Positions 1-13,266 of a DNA stretch of 64,000 bases are shown piece after piece. Within the stretch, counting starts at the first letter, position 1; each line of letters opens with the position of its first letter. The notes below the pieces were generated by a model. The model worked only from the letters and a program-made list of their open reading frames with translations, did not search any database and had not been told where the DNA came from. A program made the translations under genes and the position numbers. The DNA lies in NCBI RefSeq assembly GCF_023856365.1, contig NW_026042417.1, positions 124,001 through 188,000 of the forward strand, given 5' to 3'. The stretch comes from Brienomyrus brachyistius (lineage: Eukaryota > Chordata > Actinopteri > Osteoglossiformes > Mormyridae).

Positions 1-369
1 TGCACCTCGCGGCCTGCTTCCAATTCGCGTGTGTCTGTAATAGATATAAACTGTGAAATTACAGGCCTGCCAAAGCCCTGGGGAGAGAGCAAAGCCAGAA
101 GAAACTCAGGGGGGCCCCATAGTGCCCCCCACCCTGAGCGCACTAACGCAATATCGTTACTGAGGGATCAGCATTAAACAGAAAGCGAGAGGAATATGGG
201 AAAACTGCCCGTCTCAGGTGTCGAAGAAATGTCACTTGGCGGTGGAGCTGCTGGCGGAATATCAAAGAGATTCCTGAGCAGTAGGTGGGAGCACATGGGA
301 GGTGCTTCCCAATGGTAATAAGAGCAAGGGTCAGAGGTCAGAGACGGATGTTAGGAGTCCATTCTCTCT
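1..369. other. Non-coding flank, nothing recognised
   Basis: Unique-looking sequence before the first minisatellite. I see no exon, RNA gene or repeat that I can name here. Confidence 0.4.
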
Positions 370-1095
370 GTATGGGCACAGAAAAGGGGGCGGAGCAACA
401 ACGGCAATGAGCCACAGGAGAGGGTCAGGGACACAAACAGCAAATAATCACAGAAAAGGGGGCGGAGCAACAACGGCAATTAGTCAGAAAAAGGGGGCGG
501 GGCAACAACGGCAATGAGCCACAGGAGAGGGTCAGGGATACAAATAACAAATAATCACAGAAAAGGGGGCGGAGCCACAACGGCAATGAGCCACAGGAGA
601 GGGTCAGGGACACAAACAGCAAATAATCACAGAAAAGGGGGCGGAGCCACAACGGCAATGAGCCACAGGAGAGGGTCAGGGACACAAACAGCAAATAATC
701 ACAGAAAAGGGGGCGGAGCAACAACGGCAATTAGTCAGAAAAAGGGGGCGGGGCAACAACGGCAATGAGCCACAGGAGAGGGTCAGGGATACAAATAACA
801 AATAATCACAGAAAAGGGGGCGGAGCCACAACGGCAATGAGCCACAGGAGAGGGTCAGGGACACAAACAGCAAATAATCACAGAAAAGGGGGCGGAGCCA
901 CAACGGCAATGAGCCACAGGAGAGGGTCAGGGACACAACAATGGCAATTAGTCAGAAAAGGGGCGGAGCAACAATGGCAATTAGTCAGGAAAAGGGGGCG
1001 GAGAAACGGCAATGAGCCACAGGAGAGGGTCATATGAAAGGGGGTGGGACAACAATGGCAATCAGTCACATGGAAGGGCAGTCAGTCACATGGTG
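370..1095. repeat. G-rich minisatellite with a 251-bp higher-order period
   Basis: The core unit is about 72 bp and carries the G-rich core AAAAGGGGGCGGAG, then CAACGGCAATGAGCCACAGG and a CACAAACAGCAAATAATC segment. Successive AAAAGG cores start near 382, 454, 489, 561, 633, 705, 740 and 812, so spacings run 72, 35, 72, 72, 72, 35, 72. The pattern repeats every 251 bp (three 72-bp units plus one shortened 35-bp unit). The right end decays from about 930 into shorter, diverged units ending near 1095 in GTCAGTCACATGG copies. Short open frames on both strands across the array reflect the repeat and are not genes. Each core resembles a GC-box (Sp1-like) site, a resemblance only. Confidence 0.9.
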
Positions 1096-1647
1096 CAAAG
1101 GAAGCATGACATCCTCATTGACGGGACTGTTTTCATTTCTGGTCAGGGTTGAAAGAGCCCAGATTGTATCCCAGGCAGCACAGGGCACAGGGCAGAGGTA
1201 TACTCTGGAGAGGATGCCAGTTCACCACAGCACACATAACAGGGACATAGCAATCCAAAGTAGGACGCCATAGCCCCAAATTAGGCTCTCAGGGAGACAT
1301 TCATTCAGGTTCAGATATTGGGTTGTGCTGCGCCCCTCCCCCACCACATTACATGAAGGATTCTGGTGGCTCCGACACCTACCGGACGTCAGCTGTCGAT
1401 GTGTGAAAACAGGCGCTTAAAAATGACAACCAATCGGCAGGCCATGAGCTCAGCGCAACAACGGCAGGTTGGCACCGGGGGACGCAGCTCTCATTAAAAT
1501 AAACATGCCTAGCAGAGACGAGGAACCCAAAAAGAGACCCGCGGCCAGTCCCTCAGGGGAGAGCTCCAACGGGGTGAGCTCCACCCCTGAAGAGCGGGGG
1601 GAGGGGAGTGGAAAACCACAGGGCAAGGGGAGGAACCTCTCTGGAGT
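1096..1647. other. Non-coding, nothing recognised
   Basis: Single-copy-looking sequence between the minisatellite and a SINE. No convincing exon or RNA was found. Confidence 0.35.
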
Positions 1648-1828
1648 AGTGTGAGGTTCAGCAGGTTAGGATGCGTTGCCTGGAGTCGGAAGGTCTTTGG
1701 TTTGAATCCCATGATCAGAGCGATTTTTATCGTCAGGGCCCCTGAGCAGGGCCCAGGGGCCCTGCTTTCTCCAAAAAAAAAATGCATGTCCCCTTTCAGT
1801 AAAGGGGACATCTACTAAAATAAAATGT
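1648..1828 (+). repeat. tRNA-derived SINE
   Basis: The head reads as a tRNA-like A box (GTTCAGCAGGTTAGG) followed by a B box (GGTTTGAATCCC, about 1699-1710). The body contains the CCCCTGAGCAGGGCCC stretch common in fish SINEs, then an A-run, and it ends in an A-rich TAAAATAAAATG tail. It is a SINE insertion rather than a functional tRNA gene, because no cloverleaf can be closed around the B box. Confidence 0.7.
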
Positions 1829-3599
1829 AAACCTCGCAAGGAAAGGGGAGATCATTCCCTGTTATAGCTCCCCCATATGGAGCTCAACCAGGTACGGAAA
1901 AAGCACCCAAGTCTTTGTAAGTGAAGCATATTCGGACGGAGCCCTGTCTACGGTCGGTCCCGGGGGTGACATTCGTGGCCATTATCTGTGTGAAGGCAAA
2001 TGTCAAGCTGAGATGAAGCATAGTTCACACTTGTTTTCAAGGTGTGCGACAGCGAAGGCTCGTTTTTCTTGGAAACCATTTGTTAATTCACCTCACGTCC
2101 TGGTCCTGACAAATCACGCTTTGATTTCCCGGGGAGCCAATCGGCAGCTGGCTTCCGCCAGGCCACCGCGTCTGATTCCTCACTGCGATTACCCCTAATG
2201 GCTGGGTCATTAGCTTAAACTGGCGGGGCGGAGATCCACCCAAAGATTAGTGCCAGTGTCAGACATTTAAATAAACAGCAGTAGGCTTCCACTGAAAAAC
2301 TAAGTGTCAGCGTGGAGTATATATGCAGACTACTGGTTAAATGGTTATCATGCATTTGCATGTGTCATGATGCATTCTGGGATAAATAACCCCAAGCTGC
2401 AGGACTTCACCTACCCACCCTGGATGATCTACCCAGATATCAGTGGGACCATTTTAGCCCCATTGGCCATTATGTAGCAGGGATCATGGGATAGGTCCCA
2501 ACCCACCCCCAAAGCTCTCTACAGATGCACGCTCCAGATGCAGTAACTCAATGAGCCTACAAAACCCCCCCCTCCCCCCGGTCACCACCAGCTGGTAAAA
2601 AGGGGGGGAAGTCTGCGCGGGACGGGATGCACAGGTGATGGGGCACAGCTGGCAGTCCAAGACAGTGAGAGTGCAATTAAATTCCTACCCCAAACATACC
2701 ACCCAGCTTGTGAACAAGGGGGACACCCACATGAATATTGACACCAGTATGTTCTCGGAGGGGAGGGGGTTGTTCCCCATCATCATATCCTGTGTTTGTC
2801 TGCCATATAACCCCCTCAGGAGCCTGACCAAGCACTTGGCTAAAGGTGGCAGATGGTGAGAGGCAGGCTATAGGTGCCGTCTATAATGTCCCGCTCGTTG
2901 TGCAGGTCATGGGTGACGCCATCACTCTCACCACACTTCTACCGTGACACACATGAGTTTGAGGACAAGTAAATGTGTCACACTAGCAGTCAGGGGTCAC
3001 AGAGTCAGAGGCAGAGGGTGTAAGGCCCATGGCGGCTTGGACGGGACACTGGCCCTCCTGGCCAACACATCGAACTGCGGGACATCACCAGAGATGGGAG
3101 CCAGCAAACTTCACCCACATGGATCTGAGCTTGGGTACAAAACCATGACTCTGGGGGGGGGACACACACACTCCGAGTCAAGGTGCTGAGTCACCGAAGG
3201 TGCCGAGTCAAGGAAAGCGAGGGGAATTCCATGCGCTCCAGGCGATTCCATGGACACCAGCTTAATCCAGCTGTTCAGTGTAAACAGGATGCCTTATTAG
3301 TGAGTCGTAGCTTGGGAGACAAAAGACACCAGCAGGCACTGCGGCCTGCCCTCCGCTCTGCCAGTAAGGGCCCAAACTGCAGCCCCAGAGAAGGAAGACG
3401 GGGCAAAATGCAGATTCAGACGGTCCAGTGACACACAGTGGACCGCAGGGGAAGGCAGCGGTCCCACCCTGCACCAGACCTTCATCCTGCTTCATCTGGT
3501 CTTATACACTGTATATACAACAGATGGCACCTTATAAAACCAAAGACATAAACGCATATGCATACCTACATGCATGTACACTTCATTCATAAATGTGCT
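1829..3599. other. Non-coding stretch, no feature recognised
   Basis: No exon-like open frame with flanking splice signals and no recognisable repeat was found. Short poly-C and poly-G runs occur at about 2568-2579 and 3152-3160. Confidence 0.35.
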
Positions 3600-4310
3600 A
3601 ATAAAAACATCCCGGGGAAGGGCTCTGGGGGGGGGGTTGCGGGGAAGGTGGGGGGGGGGGGGGGCGGGAGGGCTGGCGTGTGAAGAGCAAGGGGAAGAAA
3701 AACAAGCCGGCATGGAAATCCCACTGAGCTACCGTGCAGGCGCCAGCGAGCAAGACAGCGGGGACGGGCCCCCCCTCCGCCCCCCACCCCGCCGCCGCCC
3801 GCCCAAAATTCTCAACAGATGCGTGAAGCCCCGTCAGCATTTCAGCATTCCTGCTAGGTAGCGCAAGGTCAGCGCTGAGCAGGAAGACAATATGGAGCCT
3901 ATTCTGCCCCCCCCAGCACCAGATGTGTTTTAATAAGACGGCTGCCCCGCCAGCTAATAAGGTCAGCCTCTGGCTCCAGCGAGACGAGCAAACAAGTCGA
4001 GTCTTGGCAGGAATTCAGCTCTGCGCTTGGCAGCCGCCACTCGCCGGCTTCCTGAAGCCTTCCTGCTCCGCGCGCGGCCGGGGGGGGGGAGGGGGGTTGG
4101 CGGGCGGCGGAGCGGGGGGGGGGGGGCTCACGTCACTGCCTGCGTACGGCATTTATTAGACATTTCCCTTTTCTTAAGGAGGAAAAAAAAAATAACAGAC
4201 TTCAAAATGCAAACCTTGAACTAATTTCAGCTTCCGCCTCTGATGCGGGGAGTGGGGGGGCGGGGAGCGGGGGGGCGGTCATGGCGTAGCAGGTCAGGCC
4301 CTGAAGATGG
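3600..4310. other. GC-rich block with long poly-G tracts
   Basis: The block is strongly G-rich on the plus strand, with a 15-G run at 3650-3664 and a 13-G run at 4114-4126, plus several 7-9-G runs. CpG dinucleotides are frequent between them. The overlapping short open frames on both strands are rich in Gly, Pro and Arg, which reflects composition. It could be a CpG island or a slippage-prone low-complexity region; no promoter start can be assigned. Confidence 0.5.
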
Positions 4311-4864
4311 AGTCAAAGTCACACCCCGGGATAAAAAAGCACCAATTATACAAGGCGCTCTCCATTTATGCAGAGCAGAAAAAAACACGAGGATAGCCTA
4401 TCTGGTCATTCCCCTCCCCTTAACCCGATCGACCCGGACTGAGATCCGGAGGGTCCAGAGCCTCAAAGCATCGGCACTGGCTCTCGCGGCGTCTATTTAC
4501 GCTCGAAACGGCCAATTTCCCACAGAGAGAAGTGTGCTTTCTAAAACAATTTAGTTTTTTTTTCGCACGAAATAGGAAAAAATGCAAATATTTGCCACTG
4601 CATAGTCATGTCATCCTGCTTCAGCCCAGTGGTTTTAATAGCCGTGCATCCCGTCAGAGGAGCAGCCGCACGCATTGATCTCATCGTACTCTTTCTGTTG
4701 CATTAATAAGCGAGCTGACACTGGAGACGGGGGCATGGAAAGCGGACGAATGGATCCAGCTGTTTTGTGCAATTTGTGTCTGGCCCCCGATGAGTAATGA
4801 GAAAACTTCACTTCTTCCATCAGCGATATGGTGCCATCAGTTCTGTCTGACCGTACGCGCTCAC

Positions 4865-4965
4865 CAGCTAGAATCTGGGCACCTATTTCACACTGTTAAT
4901 CTGCTAATTGTTTTAATTGTCTTAATTATCGCTGTTAGCTTTTGCTCGCGTTGCATGACAGCCTC
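4865..4965. promoter_or_regulatory. AT-rich cluster of homeodomain-like core sites (candidate enhancer)
   Basis: Around 4900-4940 the sequence contains a dense run of TAAT/ATTA cores: CTAATTG, TTTTAATTG, CTTAATTATCG. It sits in otherwise mixed-composition DNA between GC-rich blocks. Such clusters are common in vertebrate non-coding enhancers. This is inferred from motif density only; conservation could not be tested. Confidence 0.25.
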
Positions 4966-7479
4966 GAAAGACTCTGCTCGGGAAAGGAGAGGGAGATTCT
5001 GCAACAGGGAGAGTAGATAGAGCAGACCAGCTGGACCGTAAATCCCTCGCCTCTGTTCTCCCCACCATCACGTCTAAATCACCCCTTCTGCTCACCGAGT
5101 CCAGCCACTAAACCATCCCCTCACTAAATCACTCATCAAAGACACCCCGCTGTACAACTCCACCATTAACCTACTCGCTCTGAACATCACCACTGTCTCC
5201 CTCGCTCCCTCCCATCCTGAGCCTCCTTCGACGATAAAAGTTGCCCCCTCGCCCCCCGGCCGTGCCGCATGTCACATCTGAGCTCATGGACTTCCCGGGC
5301 AGGGCTCGGCGCCGGCCGAGGGGATGCAGAGGTGGGACGTGTCACATATCTGGCTGATTTTACAGATTTGCGGCCAGCTTTCCCCGTCTCGCCTACGAAC
5401 CCAACAGCCGCTGGCAGACGGAGCCTCCAGTGCTTCATACGTCATCTCGCTCTAGTCGGAATCTCCACGGAGCTCTGAGGACCAGCTGCGATCTGAAATA
5501 AAACTCGGCTTCTGTATGAACTTCCACTCTGCCTTGCCGCACACGAACCCGGCAGACGCAGAGGGACACGACGCGTCACTGTGACTCTGACACACTCACA
5601 TCGAAACATTTTGAAACGTGTCACCAAGGATTTGGAGTATGAGGTGAAGTCAGAAATGACACAGAGGGAACAAGCTGCGCTTTCTTCTACAATCGGAGGC
5701 CTCGCTTGGGTTTGGACACTGGTGAGCAGTGGCTGAGTTGTAGAGGACCTACAGCATGAACCCACTGCAGTCAGAGAACCCTGTCAGAAACACAAGCCTG
5801 TGTGGGCGCCATGTTTACTACAGCTATTTGTGGATGAGGTTTCCCATCCTGAAGCCAGTTCCAGAACTGCATTCCACCCCCGACCTCACGGGGCGAGAAC
5901 AGAATCGGAGGGTGTTGCAGAATTTACACGCAGAACTCTGAGGGCGACATTAGCTAAGGCTGACATTTGCAGAGACATATGCAGAGCCGGGACTCCTTCA
6001 CAGTTGGGGGGTGGGGGGGAGAAGGCTAAACAAAAGCAGTTGAAAGCACGAGTTAGCGTACATGCTATCTCCCACTGGTCACCAGATGAGAAGATCACAC
6101 ACGCCGCCCATGACACTGTCATGGCCGACAGCTTGCCTGCACCTTGTTGAAACCTCAAGGCCTGGAAACGTTTGCTGCTCTACCTTACAGGACCCCCGTC
6201 TCTCCAGGCCCCCTCCCTATTATCCGATGGTGCCTCCACTGGAGAGGTACACAGTAATGGCCATGGCATGTCCACAGTACCTTCCATTTGGAATTTAAAC
6301 ACAAAAAGCCAAGCAGGTGACACTCCGTTTTGCACAAAGCCCTGCTGTCTTCTTGTTAAACACACTGGCTGCTGAAGGGTTTCCTGCTGAAAGCCCCCGG
6401 TCTCCTCTGGAACGAGGCTTGTTCTCCCATCGGCTTTCCTAAGTACCTCCATCCACTTGGGAATGCCGGCGGTCAAAGCGAAGGAAAAAGGTATTAAAAA
6501 CACGTGTAGCCTAAATCATGGCTGGTTTCCCCAACAAGGGACACGACCACGTTCACCTCATCTTCCTTCCTCCCTTCTACTAAGGAGTGGCTCCTTCTGT
6601 CCAGCTACGAGCTTATGATAAAATGATGCATGACAGCAGGCCCAAGATCAGACCACGACACATCAAACGCACTGGGGAAATCACACTCCCTTAAAGAGAC
6701 AAATGGAAGCAATCTGTGTCAAGTCCCCAGCATTCATTAGTTTCCTTAGATCACTAATTAGAAATATTGCTAAGGTCAGGACTGGAATGAGTGTCATGCT
6801 AAATGCTTGTTTCTCCCAGAGCTAATTACACAAGTCAGGAAACTTCTGCATCTTCGCAGGAGACACAGATATTTCAGCTATCGCTCTCATCGCAACATCT
6901 GCTAGAGAGGTTAAAGTATTCCTACAGCATGAATGAATGCAAGCAACAGAAAGGGTTAAATGATGGCAATTTCTCCATCTTTTAGCAAATTCTAGTAAAC
7001 CTTTTCACAGATCTGTTGAAGATATCCAACCCCATCGTTTCCAATGCACTGTGGATACTATCACGCACCGATTACAGCGCGAGCTGATCACATGACCTTC
7101 AGATCTTCTCGAAACATGTGGTTGGGAGCTGGCACCTGGAGGAGATGTCAATGGGACAGAGAGAAGACTTCTGAACACATGGGAATGACAGTGACTGCAT
7201 TCGGCCATAGACTGCGTTTTCTCTGACCATGAGATTAGCATCCTGACATGCTGCAGTCTTGCGTTATTCCACTGCAGCAAGTGCAGCCTATCCCTGAACA
7301 GGAAGGTTTGGCCGCTACTTGACAGCAGATATCAAAGTGTGTACGATGTGCGTCAGTGACCGAGGCATCCCTAACGCGCAAAGGCAGGATGTTACTTCCC
7401 ATTAAGAGCCAGTTGTTCAAAGCCCCACCTCAGGCTAACCAGGGATCGTTGAGTAGTCTGGGTCGAAAGAGCACAGCAG
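4966..7479. other. Non-coding stretch, no feature recognised
   Basis: No convincing coding exon was found. Open frames here are short, lack splice-site context and match no family I recognise. Confidence 0.35.
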
Positions 7480-8430
7480 CTTCTGCCTGCCGTGAGGCTG
7501 TGCCACACCGAGAGCGGGCGAGCTCGCCGGGCCGGGCCGGGCCGGGCCGGGCCGGGCCGGGGGGAAAAACCCGGCATGTGCAAACAGCTTTTACCAAGCG
7601 CATCGAGCAAGAATTCAATAAACAAGCGAAGAGCAAGAAAAACAAAGTTTCTCAAGCTCGGGGATAAACTAAGCGAGCGTGTGTGAGAGTCTGGAAGGAG
7701 AACCAGACGTTCCCATTGATCCGTCTCCTGGGACGATCCTTTATTCGCCTGTCGGTACGGTTTGCAGCACTCTTTAAATCCTTATAAGGTCCATCGAGGT
7801 GTCCGTCACAGCGGACTCCATTAGACCCCACCCACTCCACAGCCACCTTCTCGGTAGGTCTGGCATCTTGGGTGCAGCCCTCGGCCACCTGTTGCTCGCG
7901 AGCTTGTGCAAGAGGACAGCTCCGTCACGCGGCCGACCCGCTCTCCGCCAAGACGACGAACGGCAGCAGACATGTGACCCAGAAGGGACCCCGCGATTGG
8001 TCGACTAGAGGGTTATAAACAAAAGAGGAGAAAGGGGAGTAAAGTATCCGAAGATATGATGAGGATGTGGGCAGAAGAGGGGGAGGGGCATGTGTGTGGG
8101 CTTGTGTTTGTGCTTTGGGTGCACGGGGCAACGGGGAGTCGGGACGGGCGGGGGGGGGCGAGAGGGGGGACCGGGGTGACTGGGTAAGCGACCGGAGTCA
8201 CTGAACATTCTTCTGGCAGCCGGGCTTGGCGGGCGCTGGCGGAGAGCCCGGCTCCGCGCCGAACTTAAACAAACTCCTGTCGCAGCCATCTGCTCAGCTT
8301 TAAAATAAATCAAACAATCTGTTGAGCCGCGGGTGATCAAGTTTCCATGTGGCGCGGCCGCCCGCCCGCTCGCCTGCCTGGAGCCGCCGCTGGCCCCCGC
8401 CGGCCAAAAGGGGCCTGGCAGCGGGGGGGG
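7480..8430. promoter_or_regulatory. CpG-rich block (possible CpG-island promoter or enhancer)
   Basis: CpG is frequent across this block, most densely at 7500-7565 and 8140-8425, where GCGCGGCCGC and CCGGCC stretches occur. It contains a GCCGG pentanucleotide array (7526-7560). No start codon followed by a plausible donor could be assigned, so no gene is called. It could be a first-exon island for a transcript outside this window or a regulatory island. Confidence 0.35.
7526..7560. repeat. (GCCGG)7 pentanucleotide microsatellite
   Basis: Seven perfect tandem copies of GCCGG are followed by a G-run. Every unit contains a CpG, and the array lies inside the CpG-rich block. Confidence 0.9.
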
Positions 8431-11400
8431 CGCGCTAATTCCTCACGGAAAGAAAGAGAAGCCCTGGGCCTCGACTCACACCAGGTCGCTATTTTTACAG
8501 CAGCCAGCAACGCAAAAAAAAAATAAAAAGGTCAAATCTTAGTGGTCCATTTAACTGCATTATTTTTAGGGGGAGGAGATTGGGGGGGGGGGGGTGGCTG
8601 TACTCCCATAGAAAAGTGTTTTGGAAATCAACACATTTCACAGCTGTCATCCAGTGGGCCTCATAATTTGGTTCTTAAGTATCAACACTTGTGGGGGGGG
8701 GGTTGTATAGCTACACCCTGTTAGTCCTCCAGCTGCATGATACTGCTGAGTTATGTGTCATTGTTCTGAAAGTCAGAACCGAAGCCCACGGACCAGCTGG
8801 TCCTGGCATCCCAACAAGAAGCTAACCGGCCACCAGGCCAGTCCCCTGCAGAGAGCTGCCACGTTTCCTGGCACAAAAGCCTCTTTGCTGCTGTCACTGC
8901 GGTCACTGGCTGGCCAGCTGCGCAGCACATGGGACTCCCTCGATTCGCCCACAGCGACCTTCCGCCAGCCCAGAACCACCCTGGCAGCAGCTCCGGCCAG
9001 GCCTCCCCTACCGATCAACTCCGCTGCACCCCCGGGGGACGCCCGTGGTGAGATTGCACACTCGCATTCCTGCTCCTCCCCGTACACCGCCGTGCCTCTC
9101 GGGTAAACAGCATCCTGCCCTCTCAGCATCCCTGTCCCCCTGTCACTCAGCCCTCATTCCTGTTTGGCCCTACTGCCAGGCTTCTGGCCAGTTTTACAGT
9201 GTAAACACAGCAAAAGGCACATTTCACAATCACGGGCATGTCCACAAGACGAAGGCCCGGTTCTGGTTTGAAACAGAGCAGTCCGAGGCCAAAATTTACA
9301 GCCGGACTTTGGAAGTCACCAATCGCAGGAGCCATTATCCAAGCCTGGGTGGTATCTCACCACCATGTGACATTACAGACCGACATCACAACCAGCTTGT
9401 ACAGTGCGTGTGCCTGGGATCCAGTGTGTGCCTCCTGGTTATTTGTACTCTGTAGACTTCGCTGGCTCTGTTGGTATTTATGCCTCCACACATGTGTGAT
9501 GACATCACCAAGGTCGAAGGGTGATATAATGGACTGTTCTATATGGGTGATCACCAACTGCCGGACTCTGGGCCTCATCTAAACCGAAACACATTTGAAT
9601 CTGGAGCGCACAACCCATCGTGTGCCATTAAATTTAATCGTGCCCCCCTCCTCTCCCTCAGATGGTGATTTTTTTCATCAAGGGATGTGTTTTTTTTAGG
9701 ATGCAGTGGACCTTGGGTTTTTGTTCCCCCTCAGGGACAAACAGTTGGAGACCCCCTGTTCCATAGTGTGTACACCTCCCATGAAGATTCGCTGCCTGTT
9801 GATTAAATACACAGAAAAGTGAAGCAGCTCCATATTCATGATGGGGGGGGGGGAGGGGGAGAGGGGTTGGGGGGGGTGTCTACTTCATCCTGTGCTCCAG
9901 TGAGTAGTTTTAAATCTAAACCCCAAATCCCAAAGGTAAACAGCACACACTGACATATGGCAACTGCAAGAGCAAATTTGGCACTGGAAACGAAGGCGCC
10001 GTAATGTTGATATAACGTCCATCTTGGATCTAACGCAAATGGCAGGATTGCGTTGTGTACAGTAACATGGAAAATCATTCAAATCCTGTCCTTGAAATCT
10101 TTTAGCAGGGCGCCACACACAGAGCAGGGGACAGAAATGAAAACAATGCTAATTTCTCGAGGTTAATACCGCGCCGATCTGCGTGCCACGTCCATTAGCT
10201 TCACGACGACCTACTGCCGCGGCTCACTGCGTTTTACAAATGGACCTTAGCGAGAAAAGCCCAGCAGTCCAATCAGAGCCCTCTCAATGGAGCGCTTCTG
10301 CTACAGGCACACCGTCTGCCATCTTGGGCTCCTGTTCCTGGCGTCAAATTGTCACAAAGCGATGGCTTCCACCTGTGAAGGCCGCGCGTGGGGGGGGCAG
10401 GAGAAGTCCGTTAGGCTCGAGCAGCCCCGGGTGAGAAGGTCACGGCTCCCCCGCAGTCAGCACCAGCAGTCATGAGCTCTGATCGCCATGTGACACCCCC
10501 AAGTTTAGGCATGACAGCGTGGGCATAAAAATAAGAGTGTAAAACTAGGCCATACTAATGAAAGACTTTCAAAAATTCCTATCAAGCATAAATAGTGCAT
10601 CACCTCGACAAAGTAAACAGTATTCTGAGACGGCCCATCTTATCTGCTGGAGTGTAGACTTCAGCCAGTTTCTTTGGTGTAAAATTTGTCTAATCAAATA
10701 ATTTAACACAGGCTTGGGGGTGGGGGCTAAAAAGGGCCGACCGCTGCCCCCTGGGTATTTGGAAACTGCTACTTGGGGTTCATTCCAGACCAGATGCACA
10801 TGGCACCTCCACCAGACGCTGTGCATGAAACACCTGGACCAGGCCCAGGCTGGCCGCAGCCCATCGCGGGTCAAGCTGGGGCCTGTCTGTACAGGCCAGG
10901 GTCCGCCCTTACTCTCCGAAATGGCCATCTGGAGAACAAGATTGCATCACGCCCTCAGCAAACTCCCCAGCTTCCCTGGCAACACACGGAACGGCCCACC
11001 TACTAGACAGTGTTGAGGGAGGTTATAATTAACCCACCCTCTTGTTATTTTGGTTTAATCCCCCCACCTTCCCCCACCCCCAGGTCCCCTCCATTTAGGA
11101 ACAGCCAGCTGTCCCTGTGGCATATCTCCGACTGAGGGTACAGAGCTGAGAACTGGGCCCAGTTAGCGTCGTCAGCACATGTGCGGGGGGCCAGATGCAG
11201 GACGGGCCCAGCCACATGGAAACACTTCTCCCCAACAGCGCCATTCTGTGACGCCTCTTATAGCTAAACAGGAAATCACGGTGAAAATTCTTATCCTCCC
11301 TTAATCTACACAACCTATGAAAGCAAAAATGCCAAGTAGGAGGAAAAGGAGTAATTTCCCCTCTCAGGAAGTGAACAGCCCGCGGCTCCGCTGCCACCGC

Positions 11401-13241
11401 AAATGCCGCTCAGCCAAGTCGGGCCTGAGACGCACACCTGCTGGCTCTCCGACGCACCGTGAGCGCATCACGCGCCGCGACACTCGAGATCGAGCCGCTC
11501 AGTGGACGTCGGACTTCCCTAGGCTGCTCTGCTTCCTCGTACACCGGGTCATTTGGCACAGAAACCCCAGGAGAAAGATTTGCCATCAAGCCTCACAGAC
11601 ATCAAGAGGATTCAAGCTACATTTAAGGGACTTTTAGGTTTTCTGTGCCAGGTCTCCCTGCAGCGTCAACGGACGGACTCAGTCACCACAGGATTTTTGG
11701 TCAAAAAGTGTTTTTACCGCAAACACAGTGAGACAAAGAGGGAAACAAGGCACTGAGTCACAATTACACAAGACGTAAACCAGATTGCTTGGCCGTGCCT
11801 CCGAGTCTGTGGGTCCACTCGCCAGGGGAGGCCGTGCAGCTCATGCAGGGAATACAGCGGCTGTGCTGATGCTGGCCTCACCAGGGTGGTGGCCCTGCGC
11901 ATCGGAATGAGCAGACAATGAGATAAACGAGATACATAAACACAGACAAAACATCATTCTGGGTCATTCTGCTCTGCTGTCAATCTAGTTCCACCTCTTG
12001 GAAGCATCCAAAAAAGATGGTGAATAACCACTAAAGGCTTTTACACAATGACAGCATACAACACAGGGCTTTTGCCGGCCCACCTATAATTTCTACGTCC
12101 ACATCCATAGACTAACATTATGAATTCCTTGATTAAATCCAAGACCCTTCAAGCAGTGGTTTTCAGTATTAAATTTCAGTACTGAAACATCTCCTAAATG
12201 AGTCTATAACCTATATTTACAAAATATATGGTGAGACGCTATCCAAACATAATTTCCTACGTATTTCTACAGCTAGATGGTCACTAAAAGCACGCAACTT
12301 AAGAATGAAACCGACAAACAATAATACTCATCTGTTCTTGCTTGTCCCATAAGCTGCTAATGTGTCCACAGACCTGGACAGTGGGGACAGTACAGCAGTC
12401 CATAGCAGGACAAATACACTTTTTGACTTACTTGTCCAATTACATGTTTTTGGACTACAGGAGGAAACTTGCATAACAGAAATGGACCATGCAAGATCTA
12501 CACACGCAAATAGTGGCAACGGCGCCCCCCACTGAGCTGGCATGCCACCTACAATGGAAATCCATTGGCTCTGTCTGGTGGTAATGAGAATGAGAGGAGT
12601 GGAACATCTTCACCCCCATTAGTGCGCAGCGAGGCATCAGGGGCTGATCTGCTGCCCACCCTCTCTGACTACAAAATCGCCAGCGGCCAATCAGTTATGA
12701 GATTCCTCTGCAGCGTATCCTTCAAGGCCGCCTAGATCCCTGACTCCCTCTAAATGTTCCTGCTCTGTTTCTTTTGTCGACCCTCTTTCACGATAGAGAC
12801 CTCTGAGCCGCTCTACTAGACCTCTTTCGTGACTGAAAAAAGCCCATCGATGATACAGAATGATTTGCAAAGAGAAAAATTCCCCATAAACCACAGTAGG
12901 ATTTAGACTCGTTTATTCTCTGTAAGCTCGGGCCTCTCAGCTCAACTATGTTTGTGAGGGGAAGCCGGGGTGGGGGGGGCAGGAAAAAGCCCCTCCTCCC
13001 CTTATCACACAGCCCTATTCCTTTCACAAGTATGAGGGACAGGAAAATAAGCAGCTGTTGCAGCTGTACTGCCATTAGAATCTGACCTGGTCCTTATTGC
13101 CGGGTGGATCCTCAGATAAAGCAGGAACAGACGACATTCACCATTGTGTCAGCAGACAATCTGCATTGTTGGTTTGCTTAGGTTCTGTCATTAACCGGCA
13201 CCTCAATCCCTCAGTTTTTATTTAATAGAAAATGGCTGGGC
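8431..13241. other. Gene-free stretch with poly-G runs
   Basis: No coding exon was recognised. It holds a 13-G run at 8582-8594, further poly-G near 8693-8702 and 9843-9873, and otherwise unassigned intergenic sequence. Confidence 0.35.
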
Positions 13242-13266
13242 GGGGGGGGGGGGGGGGGGGGGGGGG
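13242..13266. repeat. 25-bp uninterrupted poly-G tract
   Basis: This is the longest homopolymer in the window: G from 13242 to 13266 after GGCTGGGC. It is expected to be length-unstable and could fold into G-quadruplexes. Assembly length at such tracts is often unreliable. Confidence 0.95.

Noticed and set aside
302..1037. Several 60-100-codon frames on both strands
   Set aside because: They repeat with the minisatellite period and reflect the array.
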